From Loxodes magnus (Eukaryota > Ciliophora > Karyorelictea > Loxodida > Loxodidae): a DNA stretch of 64,000 bases. The stretch is from positions 1 through 64,000 of the forward strand of contig CAMPDV010001084.1 of assembly GCA_946699065.1 (NCBI GenBank), in the 5' to 3' direction. Of the stretch, positions 24,032-34,929 are shown one piece after another (position 1 is the stretch's first letter; the number at the start of each line of letters is the position of its first letter). The notes below the pieces were generated by a model. It did no database searches, was not told the origin of the DNA, and saw nothing but the letters and a program-made list of their open reading frames with translations. The translations under genes and the position numbers were made by a program.

Positions 24032-26193
24032 ATGTCTCAAGCTTATCAATATACCAAATAAGCAATTTAACTTATCAACAAAGGAAATTATCAGGAAGCT
24101 ATCCAGTATTTAAATCTAGCGATTATATTAAATCCTAATGCTGCAGTTGTTCATTGTAATAAAGGTTGTGCACTATAAGAATTAGGGAAATTCAACGAAG
24201 CAATCTAGAGCTTTGATAACGCTCTAAATCTTGATCCTAATTTAGTAGTTGCTCATTATAATAAAGGAAATTCATTGATTCGATCAGGAAGAAAAATTGA
24301 AGCAATTTAAAGTTACGATATGGCTCTAAAACTAGATCGTAATTTTGTAGCTGCTCATACTAATAAAGGAATAGCATTGAAAGAATTAGGAAAAAACATC
24401 GAAGCAATCTAAAGTTTTGATTTAACTCTAAAATTAGATCCTAATAATACAGCTATTCATATTAAAAAAGGAATGGCACTAAAAGAATTAGGTAAATACA
24501 ACGAAGCAATCCAGAGTTATGATATAGTTCTTAAACTAAATCCTAATTAAGCGGTTGCTCATTAAAATAAAGGAAATGCACTAATAGAATAAGGAAAATA
24601 TAGTGAAGCGATTTAGAGCTACGATGCCTCTCTAAAACTAGATCCTAATAATGAATCTACTTATTGCAATAAAGGAATAGCACTGAAAGAATTAGAGAAA
24701 TACAGTGAAGCAATCTAAAGTTACGATATCGCTCTCAAATTAAATCCTAATTTAATAGCTGCTCATATTAATAAAGGAATTGCATTGGTTTGATTAGGTA
24801 AATACATTGAATCAATTTAGAGCTTTGATATCGCTATAAAACTAGGTTCTAATTTAGTAACTGCTCATTACAATAAAGGACTTACTCTACATTTGTTAGA
24901 GAAATACAAAGAAGCAATTCATAGCTTTAATTAAGCCATCAAACTCGATCCTACTTCTCCAGTTTACTTCCGAAATAAAGGATTATCTCTTTATAAATTA
25001 GGAAATTATCTCGAAGCCATCCAATGTTTCGACACAGCTATTTAACTTGATCCTAATTATGCATAAGTTCATTATGATAAAGATCTTTGTCTTCAAACTT
25101 TAAAAAAGAATCAAGAAGCACTTGAATGCCTCAGTAAAGCAAAACAACTTAATCCAAATTTAGAAATTCCCTAACAAAAATTACAAATGAAATAATCTAA
25201 GTAAACTAAGTAAAGAATAGAATAACAGAAGAATAAATAAGGAAATTCTTATAGTAAATAGATAGTAATTGTGAGGTAAGAATATGGAAATATAGTGATT
25301 TAGTTCCTAACAATTAATTTCTATAGGAATTATAGAAATTGGCTTGTGATGAGTTCGGAACGACTTATCTGGCTAGTATCTAAGGAAGCATGCTTTGCTT
25401 TAAAGTATTTAACTAGTAGAACGAAAAAATAATAGATTAGTTCTGATTTGAATGTAAAGAACTAATTTTAATAAATAGCTTAAGTGTTTAAAAACTTATA
25501 GGATTTGCAGTCGATACTTAAGAAATAGCTCTTTTAACTGATTTTTAGAATAAAGGAAGTTTATTCTAAATTATTTAAACAAAGTAGTTATTCAAAAACT
25601 GTCCCTCTACATTAAGATACTATAAGAAACTTAACTTACTTAGTTAAATAGCAGAAGGTTTATAGGCTATTCACAATAGAAACTTAATTCATAAAGAAAT
25701 AAAATCTCTTAATATTCTGTTAGATAATTAATATTGTCCTAAAATACTAACTTTTGGATTATTTAATTAAGATAACTGATTAATAGCAATAGAATAGAAA
25801 GGTGAACATCAATGAATGGCTCCTGAATAATTTGAAAAGAGAGTGAGTAAAAAAAGTGATATCTGATCTTTAGGTTGTATAGGAGTAGAAATATTCAATG
25901 AAGGATTTCTTTATCCAGTTTAAGATTCTTAGTTAAAGTAAATAGTTTATATCGATAAAATGATTCCTATGTTTTCGAGCGAAATATAACAAGAACCCTT
26001 ATTAACTGATTTATTCTACAGATGTTTAGCTTTCGATGAGAAAATAAGACCAGACATAGCTACTTTTATAAGTTAGTTAGAGCAAATAAAATAGAAATGA
26101 AATCCTAGTTATGCAGATATAAGTCATAGATCAATGACAGAAGTTGATAACATAAAATAGAGTGCATCAGAGTTATAAAAGAAGAAGAGTTGA
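24032..26193 (+). CDS. TPR-repeat pseudokinase, copy 4 (one-base deletion in linker)
   Basis: MSQAYQYTKQAIQLINKGNY starts about 10 TPR units (exact 102-bp period, 24161-25079), followed by the linker and the kinase-like domain FGTTYLASIQGSMLCFKVF.. LIHKEIKSLNILL.. ILTFGL.. GEHQWMAPE.. SDIWSLGCI. It ends KKKS-TGA at 26191. Six or more Trp are TGA. The catalytic Asp of HRD is Glu and that of DFG is Thr. The frame slips by one base near 25174-25177 compared with copies 2 and 6, giving 2162 nt. Conserved 5' module upstream; tRNA-Gly 640 bp downstream. It mirrors copy 3 head to head. Confidence 0.82.
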
Positions 26194-26832
26194 AGACTAA
26201 AAATATTTTAACTTTAATTCCTATTATTAAATTTTATATTATTATTACCTTTATAATAAGCTTCATTCATTCATAAGAGATATAAGCATCAAACAATCTA
26301 AATTAATATTAAAATCTTGTATTAGGGTCAGATTAAAATGATAATCAAGTTCATCTTAGTTTACAGATATGTGAGATGACTTCTATTTCAATATTAAAAT
26401 ATTATTTAAATTTTTAGCTACTTTATGAAGCATATTTAGGAGCTTTTTAAATAACTATTTTATTAAATTTTGGGCTGTTGAATAATTAGATCTAACTGAA
26501 GTTTGCTAAAACATCGAAAACACTTTAATTGTTAAAATCAGTTAATTTACTAGAAACTAAGAAATAAATTTTGATTATATAGTTAAAGGATTAGTTTAAG
26601 TCTTAAATAAGACTCTATAAGTAAAATTATTCAATTTTGTAATTTAAAAATAGATTTTGCGAAGAATCTCTGAAAGTTTAACTTTGATTAAATGATTTAT
26701 TAATTACTATTTTTTGCTATTATTATGTATATAAGCATATTCATTATAAAATGGTAATTAACTATACTTTAAATTTCCTTATTAATTATCCCTTAATTTG
26801 GTTTAAAAGCTTTTGATTTATTGCTTATTAGG

Positions 26833-26904
26833 GCGCTATTAGTCTAGTGGTTAGGATAACTGCCTTCCAAGCAGTTGACCCGGGTTCGAGTCCCGGATAG
26901 CGCA
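26833..26904 (+). tRNA. tRNA-Gly(TCC)
   Basis: Same 72-nt cloverleaf as at 16811: acceptor GCGCTAT/ATAGCGC, anticodon loop CTTCCAA, consensus A and B boxes, TTTT terminator at 26906-26909. Downstream of copy 4 on the same strand. The flanks match those of the other units for several hundred bases. Confidence 0.97.
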
Positions 26905-27376
26905 CTTTTGTTTATAAAGGAATAAATAAAAATAGTAATATTAATATAATAGTATGGTATTAAAGCACTATAATCTACATAATTAAGATTATTAATTTAT
27001 CATACTTACTAAATAGATACTTTGAGGATGTTTTAAGCTTTAATAGTTATAATTAGATTTTAAGGATTATTTGCTTCTAAGAAAGTTAATTTTGAAGATA
27101 ATAAAGTAATATAGTTATTTAAGCTTTATTAATTAATTACTAATTATTAATCATATTTTTATTTATCTTATATCTATATTAAATAAACGCTACAAGCTAT
27201 AAAATTCTAAGCTAATTAAAATAAAAGCGAAAATCCTAAAAATTTTAGTTTATTGAATAGTCAAATAGGGAAATTTCTAAATAATTGGATATTCCTACTT
27301 TTAAGAAAAACCCTAGAAGTAAATAAAATCAATCTTATTAAGAGTTTTTAAATTCTTAACGACTAAATAATTTAAT

Positions 27377-27700
27377 ATGGAATAGCTTATTGAGATAGTG
27401 CTTAACTTGCAGGAAGAGATAAAACACTTAAAAAAATTAATAGGAAATTTAGTAAATAAGAAGAAATTATCAAGAAATTTCTTGCAGAATGAGAATAAAA
27501 GCTATTTGAAATACATACCAAGCTTTAAAGAACCAATCTATCAACTAAATTCAATAACATAAAGAATAAAAAATTTATATTTAATGTAAAGAAAAAAAAG
27601 AGATCCAATGCTAAATAGTCTAATATACTTAAAAGTTTTAAAGAATGTGTATAGAAGAAACATAAACTGAAAGATTTATATCTTTAAAATAAAATTTTAA
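27377..27700 (+). pseudogene. ORF1-like N-terminal fragment
   Basis: MEQLIEIVLNLQEEIKHLKK is nearly the same as MEQLLKVVLNLQEEVRKLKK at the start of the ORF at 58.4-59.2 kb, so it is another member of the stand-alone coiled-coil family. The frame stays open to a TGA near 27670 without a zinc knuckle. The 3' part is lost or unrecognisable. About 470 bp beyond the tRNA. Confidence 0.5.
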
Positions 27701-28839
27701 TTTTATTATTCTGGTTACTTAACAATAAAAAAAATTCTATATTGAAGCCCATTATATGCTTTTATTAAAGTTCTATCAAGCATTTCATAAATATGAAAAA
27801 AGAAAATAAATTAACAGATTAGAAATAAAACATAAATCAACAGAAGAAAAGAAACTACTTTATAAGAGTAAGAAGGATTAAAGAAAAATTTGGAGACAAT
27901 AACTAAGGATATATTTATAAACTTAAAGGATAATTTAAGTAATAAAGAGAACCTGTTGAAAAGAGACCATGCTAAGTAATGAAAAAGAGACATTACAGCA
28001 ATCAATTTTATATAATTTCTATGTAACATTAGAATTAAGTAGGAAGGAGTTAAATATCTCAAAGTAAAATTCAGTAAGCTAAAGTTATAAAAAGTCATGC
28101 CATTAAGATATATAATTAAAAAATATCTCTTCATTTACTTTTAAAGATAAAAATATAAAAAGAAGTCAAAATGTTAATTAGCATACATTATAAGCAAATT
28201 TTAGTTATTTTAAGACAATGATGAGATATCCAACTTACTTAAAGACAAGATTTTAGGATAATGGCTTAAATTGCTCCAATAAAAGATAATTTGCAAAAAT
28301 GGAAAAGCTTTAAAATTTACCAAGGTTATAATAACATAAGCCTTAAAAAAAATATTGTGATGATATTTGATTCTGTAATAACCAATCTATTTTAAATCAT
28401 CATGCAGACTTTTAAGATTTGCTAATCTTTAAATTCATTTAAGGTTTTCCAATTTAGTTTAGTATCAAGAATATTATTAATATTTAACTGAAGTTTAATT
28501 CAAACTTATTTTAAGCTTAAGAAAGGTTTAATATCAAAGGCTTTGCCAAGTAAATCAGAGTAATAATATTTAAATACAAACACTTAGAGTGTCTTCTTGT
28601 GCATTTTTTCTAACAAGGGAAAATATTATAGTTCAGATGTACTCAAAAAACTCCTCTTAACTAATTTTATTTTTATCCGCTAAAGAAGCATTTTCATTTC
28701 CATTTTTCCATTCTACCTACACATAACCGATTATCCTATCTCTATTTTATTTTTTCTTTTAAGTAAATCAAATTGAAACTAACCTAAGCTAGTAAATAGT
28801 ATCTATCTTATGTATTAAATTTGCTGTCACTATTATCTT

Positions 28840-30240
28840 AAAATGGGAATAAAACTACTAATGATTGTAATGTTAACTTAATTTTGGTTCCAAATTTAAA
28901 TTACCTATATCCTTTAACTACAAGGATATGATTTGTCTCAACTACTCGATTGAGTGATTCAAATATAGTGCTAAAGTGGTTATATTTGTAGTGAAGTTAC
29001 TAAAGTAGAGTCTATGATGTTAAAGACTATATTTTACCAACTCTCTGAGAGAGAAGATTGAACAGCAGACAATTGCTAACTAGATTGAATGTCTCGTATA
29101 TAAAGAATACTATAAATTGCTATACTTCTAAGAAGACTAAGAGTAAATATGCATAGTATACGCTTATTACTTATAAAAGCATAGAGAAAATACTATAAGA
29201 GATATCTATGATGCTTTTAATTAAATATAAGAAAGCAAAATGAAGGATAAACAGAGGTAGATATAGAAGTGGAAATTGTTGATTAATATGAAGGTTAAAG
29301 AAATTAGATAAATGAGCAAAGACTGAAGAATTATAAAATCTTTCCTATATATACGTCGATGGAGGAATTAACTGAATCATTATTTTCATTTAAAACTGGA
29401 AAGAAAAAATAGTTTGATATCTAATTCTATGAGTAGGAAGTGGCAAATCAGAATTAATTTTTAATTATATGAACAATGAAATGGAAAAGTTAATTTAGTT
29501 GGATTTAAAATAGCTCTTATAGAGTCTAAATTACATTTAATGAAGGGAAAATAACTATAATATCAATGTAATGGACAAATATGAAGTGAAAATTTTTAAA
29601 GTAGAATATTTAATAGATAAAAAATCATTTGAAGAACGCAATTGATGCAAGATAGTATAGGAATAGGAAAAGACATTAAGTTAGCTTTTCTTAGAAATCT
29701 TATTTAACTTCTAGTATTTGATACAATTACTAAACTGATCTTCACACTCTTTTTCTGATCTTCAAGCATTATACAATCAAGCATTACTCTAATTTAGTAA
29801 TAAATTTCAACTCAGAGACAAAAGCTTTCTCAAAGCTTATTGAAATTTCTAAAGCTTAATCGAACTACATCTAATTTGAATAGATGAAAAATATCTTAGT
29901 TATTTCAGGTGGAGGAGTGAATGAAAGAAGATTTATACTTTTTCTGAAGATAGCATTCAGTAAATGTAACAGAAGAATTAAACGGTTATCGTTGAGCAAT
30001 CCTCGATTTTAGCATCGGACTTTCATTATCTCAGGACAGGGATATAATGAAAGTTAGAAGTCTATTAAAGAGTGTTAAGTATTAAATACCCTAAAAGGTA
30101 CTTTAAGGTTATTTAGAATATATAAATAAATTTATTCTACTTTACAACTCTTAAGAGACACTAGCATTTGAGTTATTCAGAAACACATAAGTATGTGAAT
30201 TCTTGTTAAATGTTAAATCCAGTAGAAAAATCATACGTCA
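28840..30240 (+). pseudogene. relic of a RING/B-box/coiled-coil (TRIM-like) gene
   Basis: Around 29090 the frame reads ECLVYKEYYKLLYF followed by QEDQEQICIVYAYYLQKHRE. This has the spacing of a B-box zinc finger, but several Cys and His positions are Tyr. A Lys/Gln coiled coil follows (DAFNQIQESKMKDKQRQIQK). Upstream, ICLNYS may be the remains of a RING. Downstream, IYTSMEELTESLFSFK and a VISGGGVNERR piece hint at a kelch-like C-terminus. Frames change several times. I infer a dead gene. Its intact analogue in this window would be a RING-coiled-coil protein such as the one at 62 kb, not a close relative. Confidence 0.4.
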
Positions 30241-30655
30241 GTTACATAATAAATTATCATTACCATCTCTAATCACTTCAGCTTACTTCTAGTAAGCTAA
30301 CAACTATTGTTTTGAAATAACGAATCACAAATAGAACATGTCTATATATTCGATTCAGATAAATCTACCAACATGGAGAAAAATGAAGTTAAAAAGGTGT
30401 TGTGTACACTAAACCTACTATACAATAACGAGTAGGAATTTAGTAAGCGGTTATTATAGTATGACTATAATAGTAAATTAAGCAAGTATCGGTTGAGTTA
30501 GACCATTTGGGAATAGGGGCATAATAATTATAGCACGTAAATTTTTAATTATAAGTAAAATCTATCCACTCTTTCTACATTTCACTTATTACATCTTATC
30601 TTTATATTAGGTTTAAAAATATATTTAGTTTGTAATAGCAGTATATCATGTATTA

Positions 30656-31050
30656 GGATAAATTGAAAGGATGGCAAGCTAACGAAGTTAGTTATAATGA
30701 ATAATCAGAATTTAGTTTCCACTTAAATTGATAGATAGAAAGAGGATTGAGGATTAGACATCAAGAAGATTAAGATCTGAATTATTAGAACTGTTCAAGC
30801 ATTGATTGATCCTTTAAATTTTTGAATATTGATAAGTATCTTTACTAGCATTTGTAGGCGTAATATCGAGCTTAGCAACTGTACTTAAGAATTTTATCGC
30901 TTCTTCATAATCCTTAAATATATAAGAAATCCCTTTATAGAAGTAAATTTCTGGAATATAAGATTTAATCTAACTCAATGTTTAGATTATCAAAGTTTCT
31001 TCTTAAATACTTAAGCTATTTATATAATTTCATTTTGCTGTAGTATGCTG
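30656..31050 (-). CDS. TPR protein C-terminal fragment (different family)
   Basis: The minus strand reads EETLIIQTLSQIKSYIPEIY then FYKGISYIFKDYEEAIKFLS and TVAKLDITPTNASKDTYQY, a good TPR hairpin unlike the NKG-type units of the main family. It runs on through Gln codons TAA/TAG to TGA at 30656. The beginning is not defined; upstream frames are unclear beyond about 31050. Possibly the last exon of a broken gene. Confidence 0.4.
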
Positions 31051-31689
31051 TAGTATGCTATATTATTGCTAGTTCCATTTTAATAAAAATGCTCCTTGTT
31101 ATTCCTTCTTATGAATATATGAATTGGATACTATTAATAATAATTAACTTAAAACTAGAAAATTATTGGATTACCAGCAATTTCAACTAGTTCCTGCGAA
31201 TATTTTTTTAACGTGAGTATGTTCCACTACTTTATTTATAAATGTTGGTAGTTAGAAACCAATAAATAAGGATATTTAAATAAAAAATAACAACTATAAA
31301 TACTTAAAATAGATAAGGATGAGTCTATTAAAGTTTCTATTTATTAGACTTAATTTTATATTTAGAGTAGCAAGATTAATGGAATAATATTAGTTTTTAT
31401 GTCTATTTTTAACAATAATAGACAACTTACTTTTTACAATCGTTTTGATTTATTAAATATAAATATAAAAATGTTGATAATTCATAATGCTTAATATTGA
31501 TGTAATTAATCAATGATATTTATTGTTAAACACACATTCTAAATTACTACTATTAAAACTATTTATTAGTATATAAAATAAGGAATATTTAATCCTATAA
31601 ATATTATTAAAACTAGCTTAGTAATAAAACGAAAGAAAAGTAATTAAATAACTTTAAATTAAGAAGCAAAAATAAATAAAAGTTATAAA

Positions 31690-31773
31690 CTAAAAGCATT
31701 AAAAGCTAAAATAAGTGTATTAATAACTATAAAAAGCTTTTATTATTACTAAACTATTATTAACATTTATAAA
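31690..31773 (+). promoter_or_regulatory. conserved 5' module, copy 5
   Basis: Same module as at 10742-10825, directly before the ATG of the only fully intact long family member. The sequence 'aactataaaaagctttta' is followed by an AT-rich leader ending 'acatttataaa'. Confidence 0.5.
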
Positions 31774-34503
31774 ATGTCTCAACCTTAGTAATATATCAAA
31801 TAAGCAATTTAACTTATCAACAAAGCAAATTATCAGAAAGCTATCGAGTATTTAGATATGGCAATAATATTAGATTCTAATAATTTAGCTGCTCATAGTA
31901 ATAAAGGAATGGCATTGAGTCGATTAGGTAGAAACTTCGAAGCAATTTAAAGTATAGAAATCGCTTTAAAATTGGATCCTAATGATGCAGAATTTCATAG
32001 TAATAAAGGAATTATTCTGAAAGAATTAGGTAAATACAACGAAGCAATCTAGAGCTACGATAAATCCCTAAAATTAAATCCTAATTTAGCAGATGTTCAC
32101 GCTAATAAGGGAAATGCACTGAAAGAATTAGGTAAATACAACGAAGCAATCTAGAGCTACGATAAAGCTCTAATATTAAATCCTAATTTAGAAGTTGCTC
32201 ATAGTAATAAAGGAATAACCATGAAATAATTAGGTAAATACAACGAAGCAATTTAAAGCTTAGATAAAGCTCTAAAACTAAACCCTAATAATGTAGCCGT
32301 TCATGGTAATAAAGGAATTGCATTGATACGATTAGGAAGAAACATTGAAGCGATTTAAAGTTTAGATGTCGCTTTAAATTTAGATCCTAAAAATGCAGCT
32401 ACTCATAGTAATAAAGGAATTGCATTGAATAGATTAGGTAAATACAACGAAGCAATTTAAAGCTTAGATAAAGCTCTAAAACTAAACCCTAATGATACAG
32501 CAACTCATGGTAATAAAGGAATTGCATTGAATAGATTAGGTAGAAACATCGAAGCAATTAAAAGTTTTGATATCGCTCTATAACTAAATCCTAATGAAGC
32601 AGCAACTCATGGTAATAAAGGAATAGCACTGAAAGAATTAGGTAAATACAACGAAGCAATTTAAAGCTTAGATGTCGCTCTAAAACTAAATCCCAATTTA
32701 GCAGCTGTACATGCTAATAAAGGATTTACGCTGGTAGAATAAGGAAAATACAATGAAGCAATTTAAAGTTTTGATATAGCTCTAAATATAGACCCTAATA
32801 ATGCAGCTGTTTATGCTAATAAAGGAATTGCATTGATACGATTAGGAAGAAACATTGAAGCAATTTAAAGCTTAGATATCGCTTTAAAACTAGATCCTAA
32901 TAATGCAATAGCTCATTAAACTAAAGGAATAGCACTGAAAGAATTAGGTAGAAACTTTGAAGCAATTTAGAGCTTTAATGTAGCTCTAAAACTTGATTCT
33001 AATTTAATTGAAGCTCATTATAATAAAGCATTTGCGCTTATAGAATAAGGAAAATGCAACGAAGCAATTTAAAGCTTAGATAAAGCTCTAAACCTAGATC
33101 CTAACAATGCAGTTGTTTATGGTAATAAAGGAATGGCACTGAAAAAATTAGGTAAATACGATGAAGCAATCCAAAACTTAAATATTGCTCTAAAACTCGA
33201 TTCTAATTTAGTAGCTGCTCATTACAATAAAGGACTTACTCTACATTTGTTAGGGAAATATAACGAAGCAATCTAAAGTTTTAATTAAGCCATCAAACTT
33301 GATCCTTCTTCACCAGTTTGCTTCCAAAATAAAGGAATTTCTCTTTATAAATTAGAAAATTATCTTGAGGCCATGTAATGCTTCGACGCCGCAATCTTAC
33401 TTAATCCTAACTACGCATAAGCTTTTTATAAAAAAGGTTATTGTCTTTAAGCTTTAAATAGATTTCAAGAAGCACTTTAATGCTTCAGTAAAGCAAAATA
33501 ACTTAATCCAAAATTAGAAATTCCTTAACTAAGTGCTTTAAGTTAAGTAAACTAAGTGAAGAATATAATAAAAGAAGAAGAGATAAATAATTTCTTATAG
33601 TAAGTAGATAGTAATTGTGAGGTAAGAATATGGAAATATAGAGATTTAGTTCCTAACAATTAATTTCTTGGGGAATTGTAGAAATTGGCTTGTGATGATT
33701 TCGGAACGACTTATCTGGTTAATATCTAAGGATTCATGTATGGATTTAAAGTATTTAACTAGTAGAACGATAAAATAATAGATTAGTTCTGATTTGAATG
33801 TAAAGAACTAATGTTAATAAAAAGCTTAAGTGTTTAAAAACTTATAGGATTTGCTATCGATACTTAAGAACTAGCTCTTTTAACTGATTTTTAGAATAAA
33901 GGAAGTTTATTCTAAATTATTTAGACTAAGTAGTTATTCAAAAACTGTTACTCTACTATAAAATTCTATAAGAAACTTAATTTTCTTAGTTAAATAGCAG
34001 AAGGCTTATAGGCTATTCACAATAGAAACTTAATTCATAAAGAAATAAAATCTCTTAATATTCTGTTAGATGATTAATATTTTCCTAAAATACTAACTTT
34101 AGGATTATTTAATTAAGATAACTGATTAAGAACAATAGAACAAAAAGGTGAACATCAATGAATGGCTCCTGAATAATTTGAAAAGAGAGTGAGTAAAAAA
34201 AGTGATATCTGATCTTTAGGTTGTATAGGAGTAGAAATATTAAATGAAGGATTTCTATATCCAGTTTAAGATTCTTAGTTAAAGTAAATAGTTTATATTG
34301 ATAAGATGATTCCTATGTTTTCAAGCGAAATATAACAAGAATCCTTATTAACTGATTTATTCTACAGATGTTTAGCTTTCGACGAGAAAATAAGACCAGA
34401 CATAGATATTTTTATAATTTAGTTAGAGCAAATAAAATAGAAGTGAAATCCTTATTATACAGATATAAGCCACTAACCTACATCAATTTTATAAGAGAAG
34501 TGA
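31774..34503 (+). CDS. TPR-repeat pseudokinase, copy 5 (intact, 909 aa)
   Basis: One uninterrupted frame of 2730 nt from ATG 31774 to TGA 34501. Residues 1 to about 580 hold 16 TPR units in exact 102-bp register (31903 to 33433). A polar linker follows, then a kinase-like domain from about residue 625 to 895. Seen: putative ATP-site Lys659 (YGFKVF), catalytic loop HKE at 755-757 instead of HRD, TLG at 775-777 instead of DFG, WMAPE with Trp796 from TGA, SDIWSLGC with Trp813 from TGA, no clear glycine-rich loop. Loss of both catalytic Asp implies a pseudokinase; the TPR array suggests a scaffold. The tRNA-Gly lies 236 bp downstream. It faces copy 6 tail to tail. Confidence 0.88.
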
Positions 34504-34739
34504 AGAAGAAGAGTTAAAGACTAAAACATTTTAGCTTAAAATTTTATTATTAAACCTATAAGCAAAATTATTCAATTTTGTATTTAAAAATATTAGATTA
34601 AATGATTTATTAATTACTATTTTAAAGTAGCATTATATAAGCATATTCATTATAAAATGGTAATTAACTATACTTTAAATTTCCTTATTAATTTTTCCCT
34701 AAATTTGGTTTAAAAGCTTTTGATTTATTATTTATTAAG

Positions 34740-34811
34740 GCGCTATTAGTCTAGTGGTTAGGATAACTGCCTTCCAAGCAGTTGACCCGGGTTCGAGTCC
34801 CGGATAGCGCA
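34740..34811 (+). tRNA. tRNA-Gly(TCC)
   Basis: Identical cloverleaf to the other four copies, with TTTT terminator at 34813-34816. The flank shared with the other units ends at about 34882, where LINE sequence starts. Confidence 0.97.
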
Positions 34812-34929
34812 CTTTTGATTGTAAAGGAATAAAAATAGTAATATTAATATAATAGTATGGTATTAAAGCACTATAATCTACATCATAAAGAACGCATTCT
34901 AAGTAATAATTAGTACCTATTATAATACA

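Noticed and set aside
24032-26193. Active serine/threonine kinase
   Set aside because: HRD reads HKE and DFG reads TFG in all copies, and no clear glycine loop is visible.
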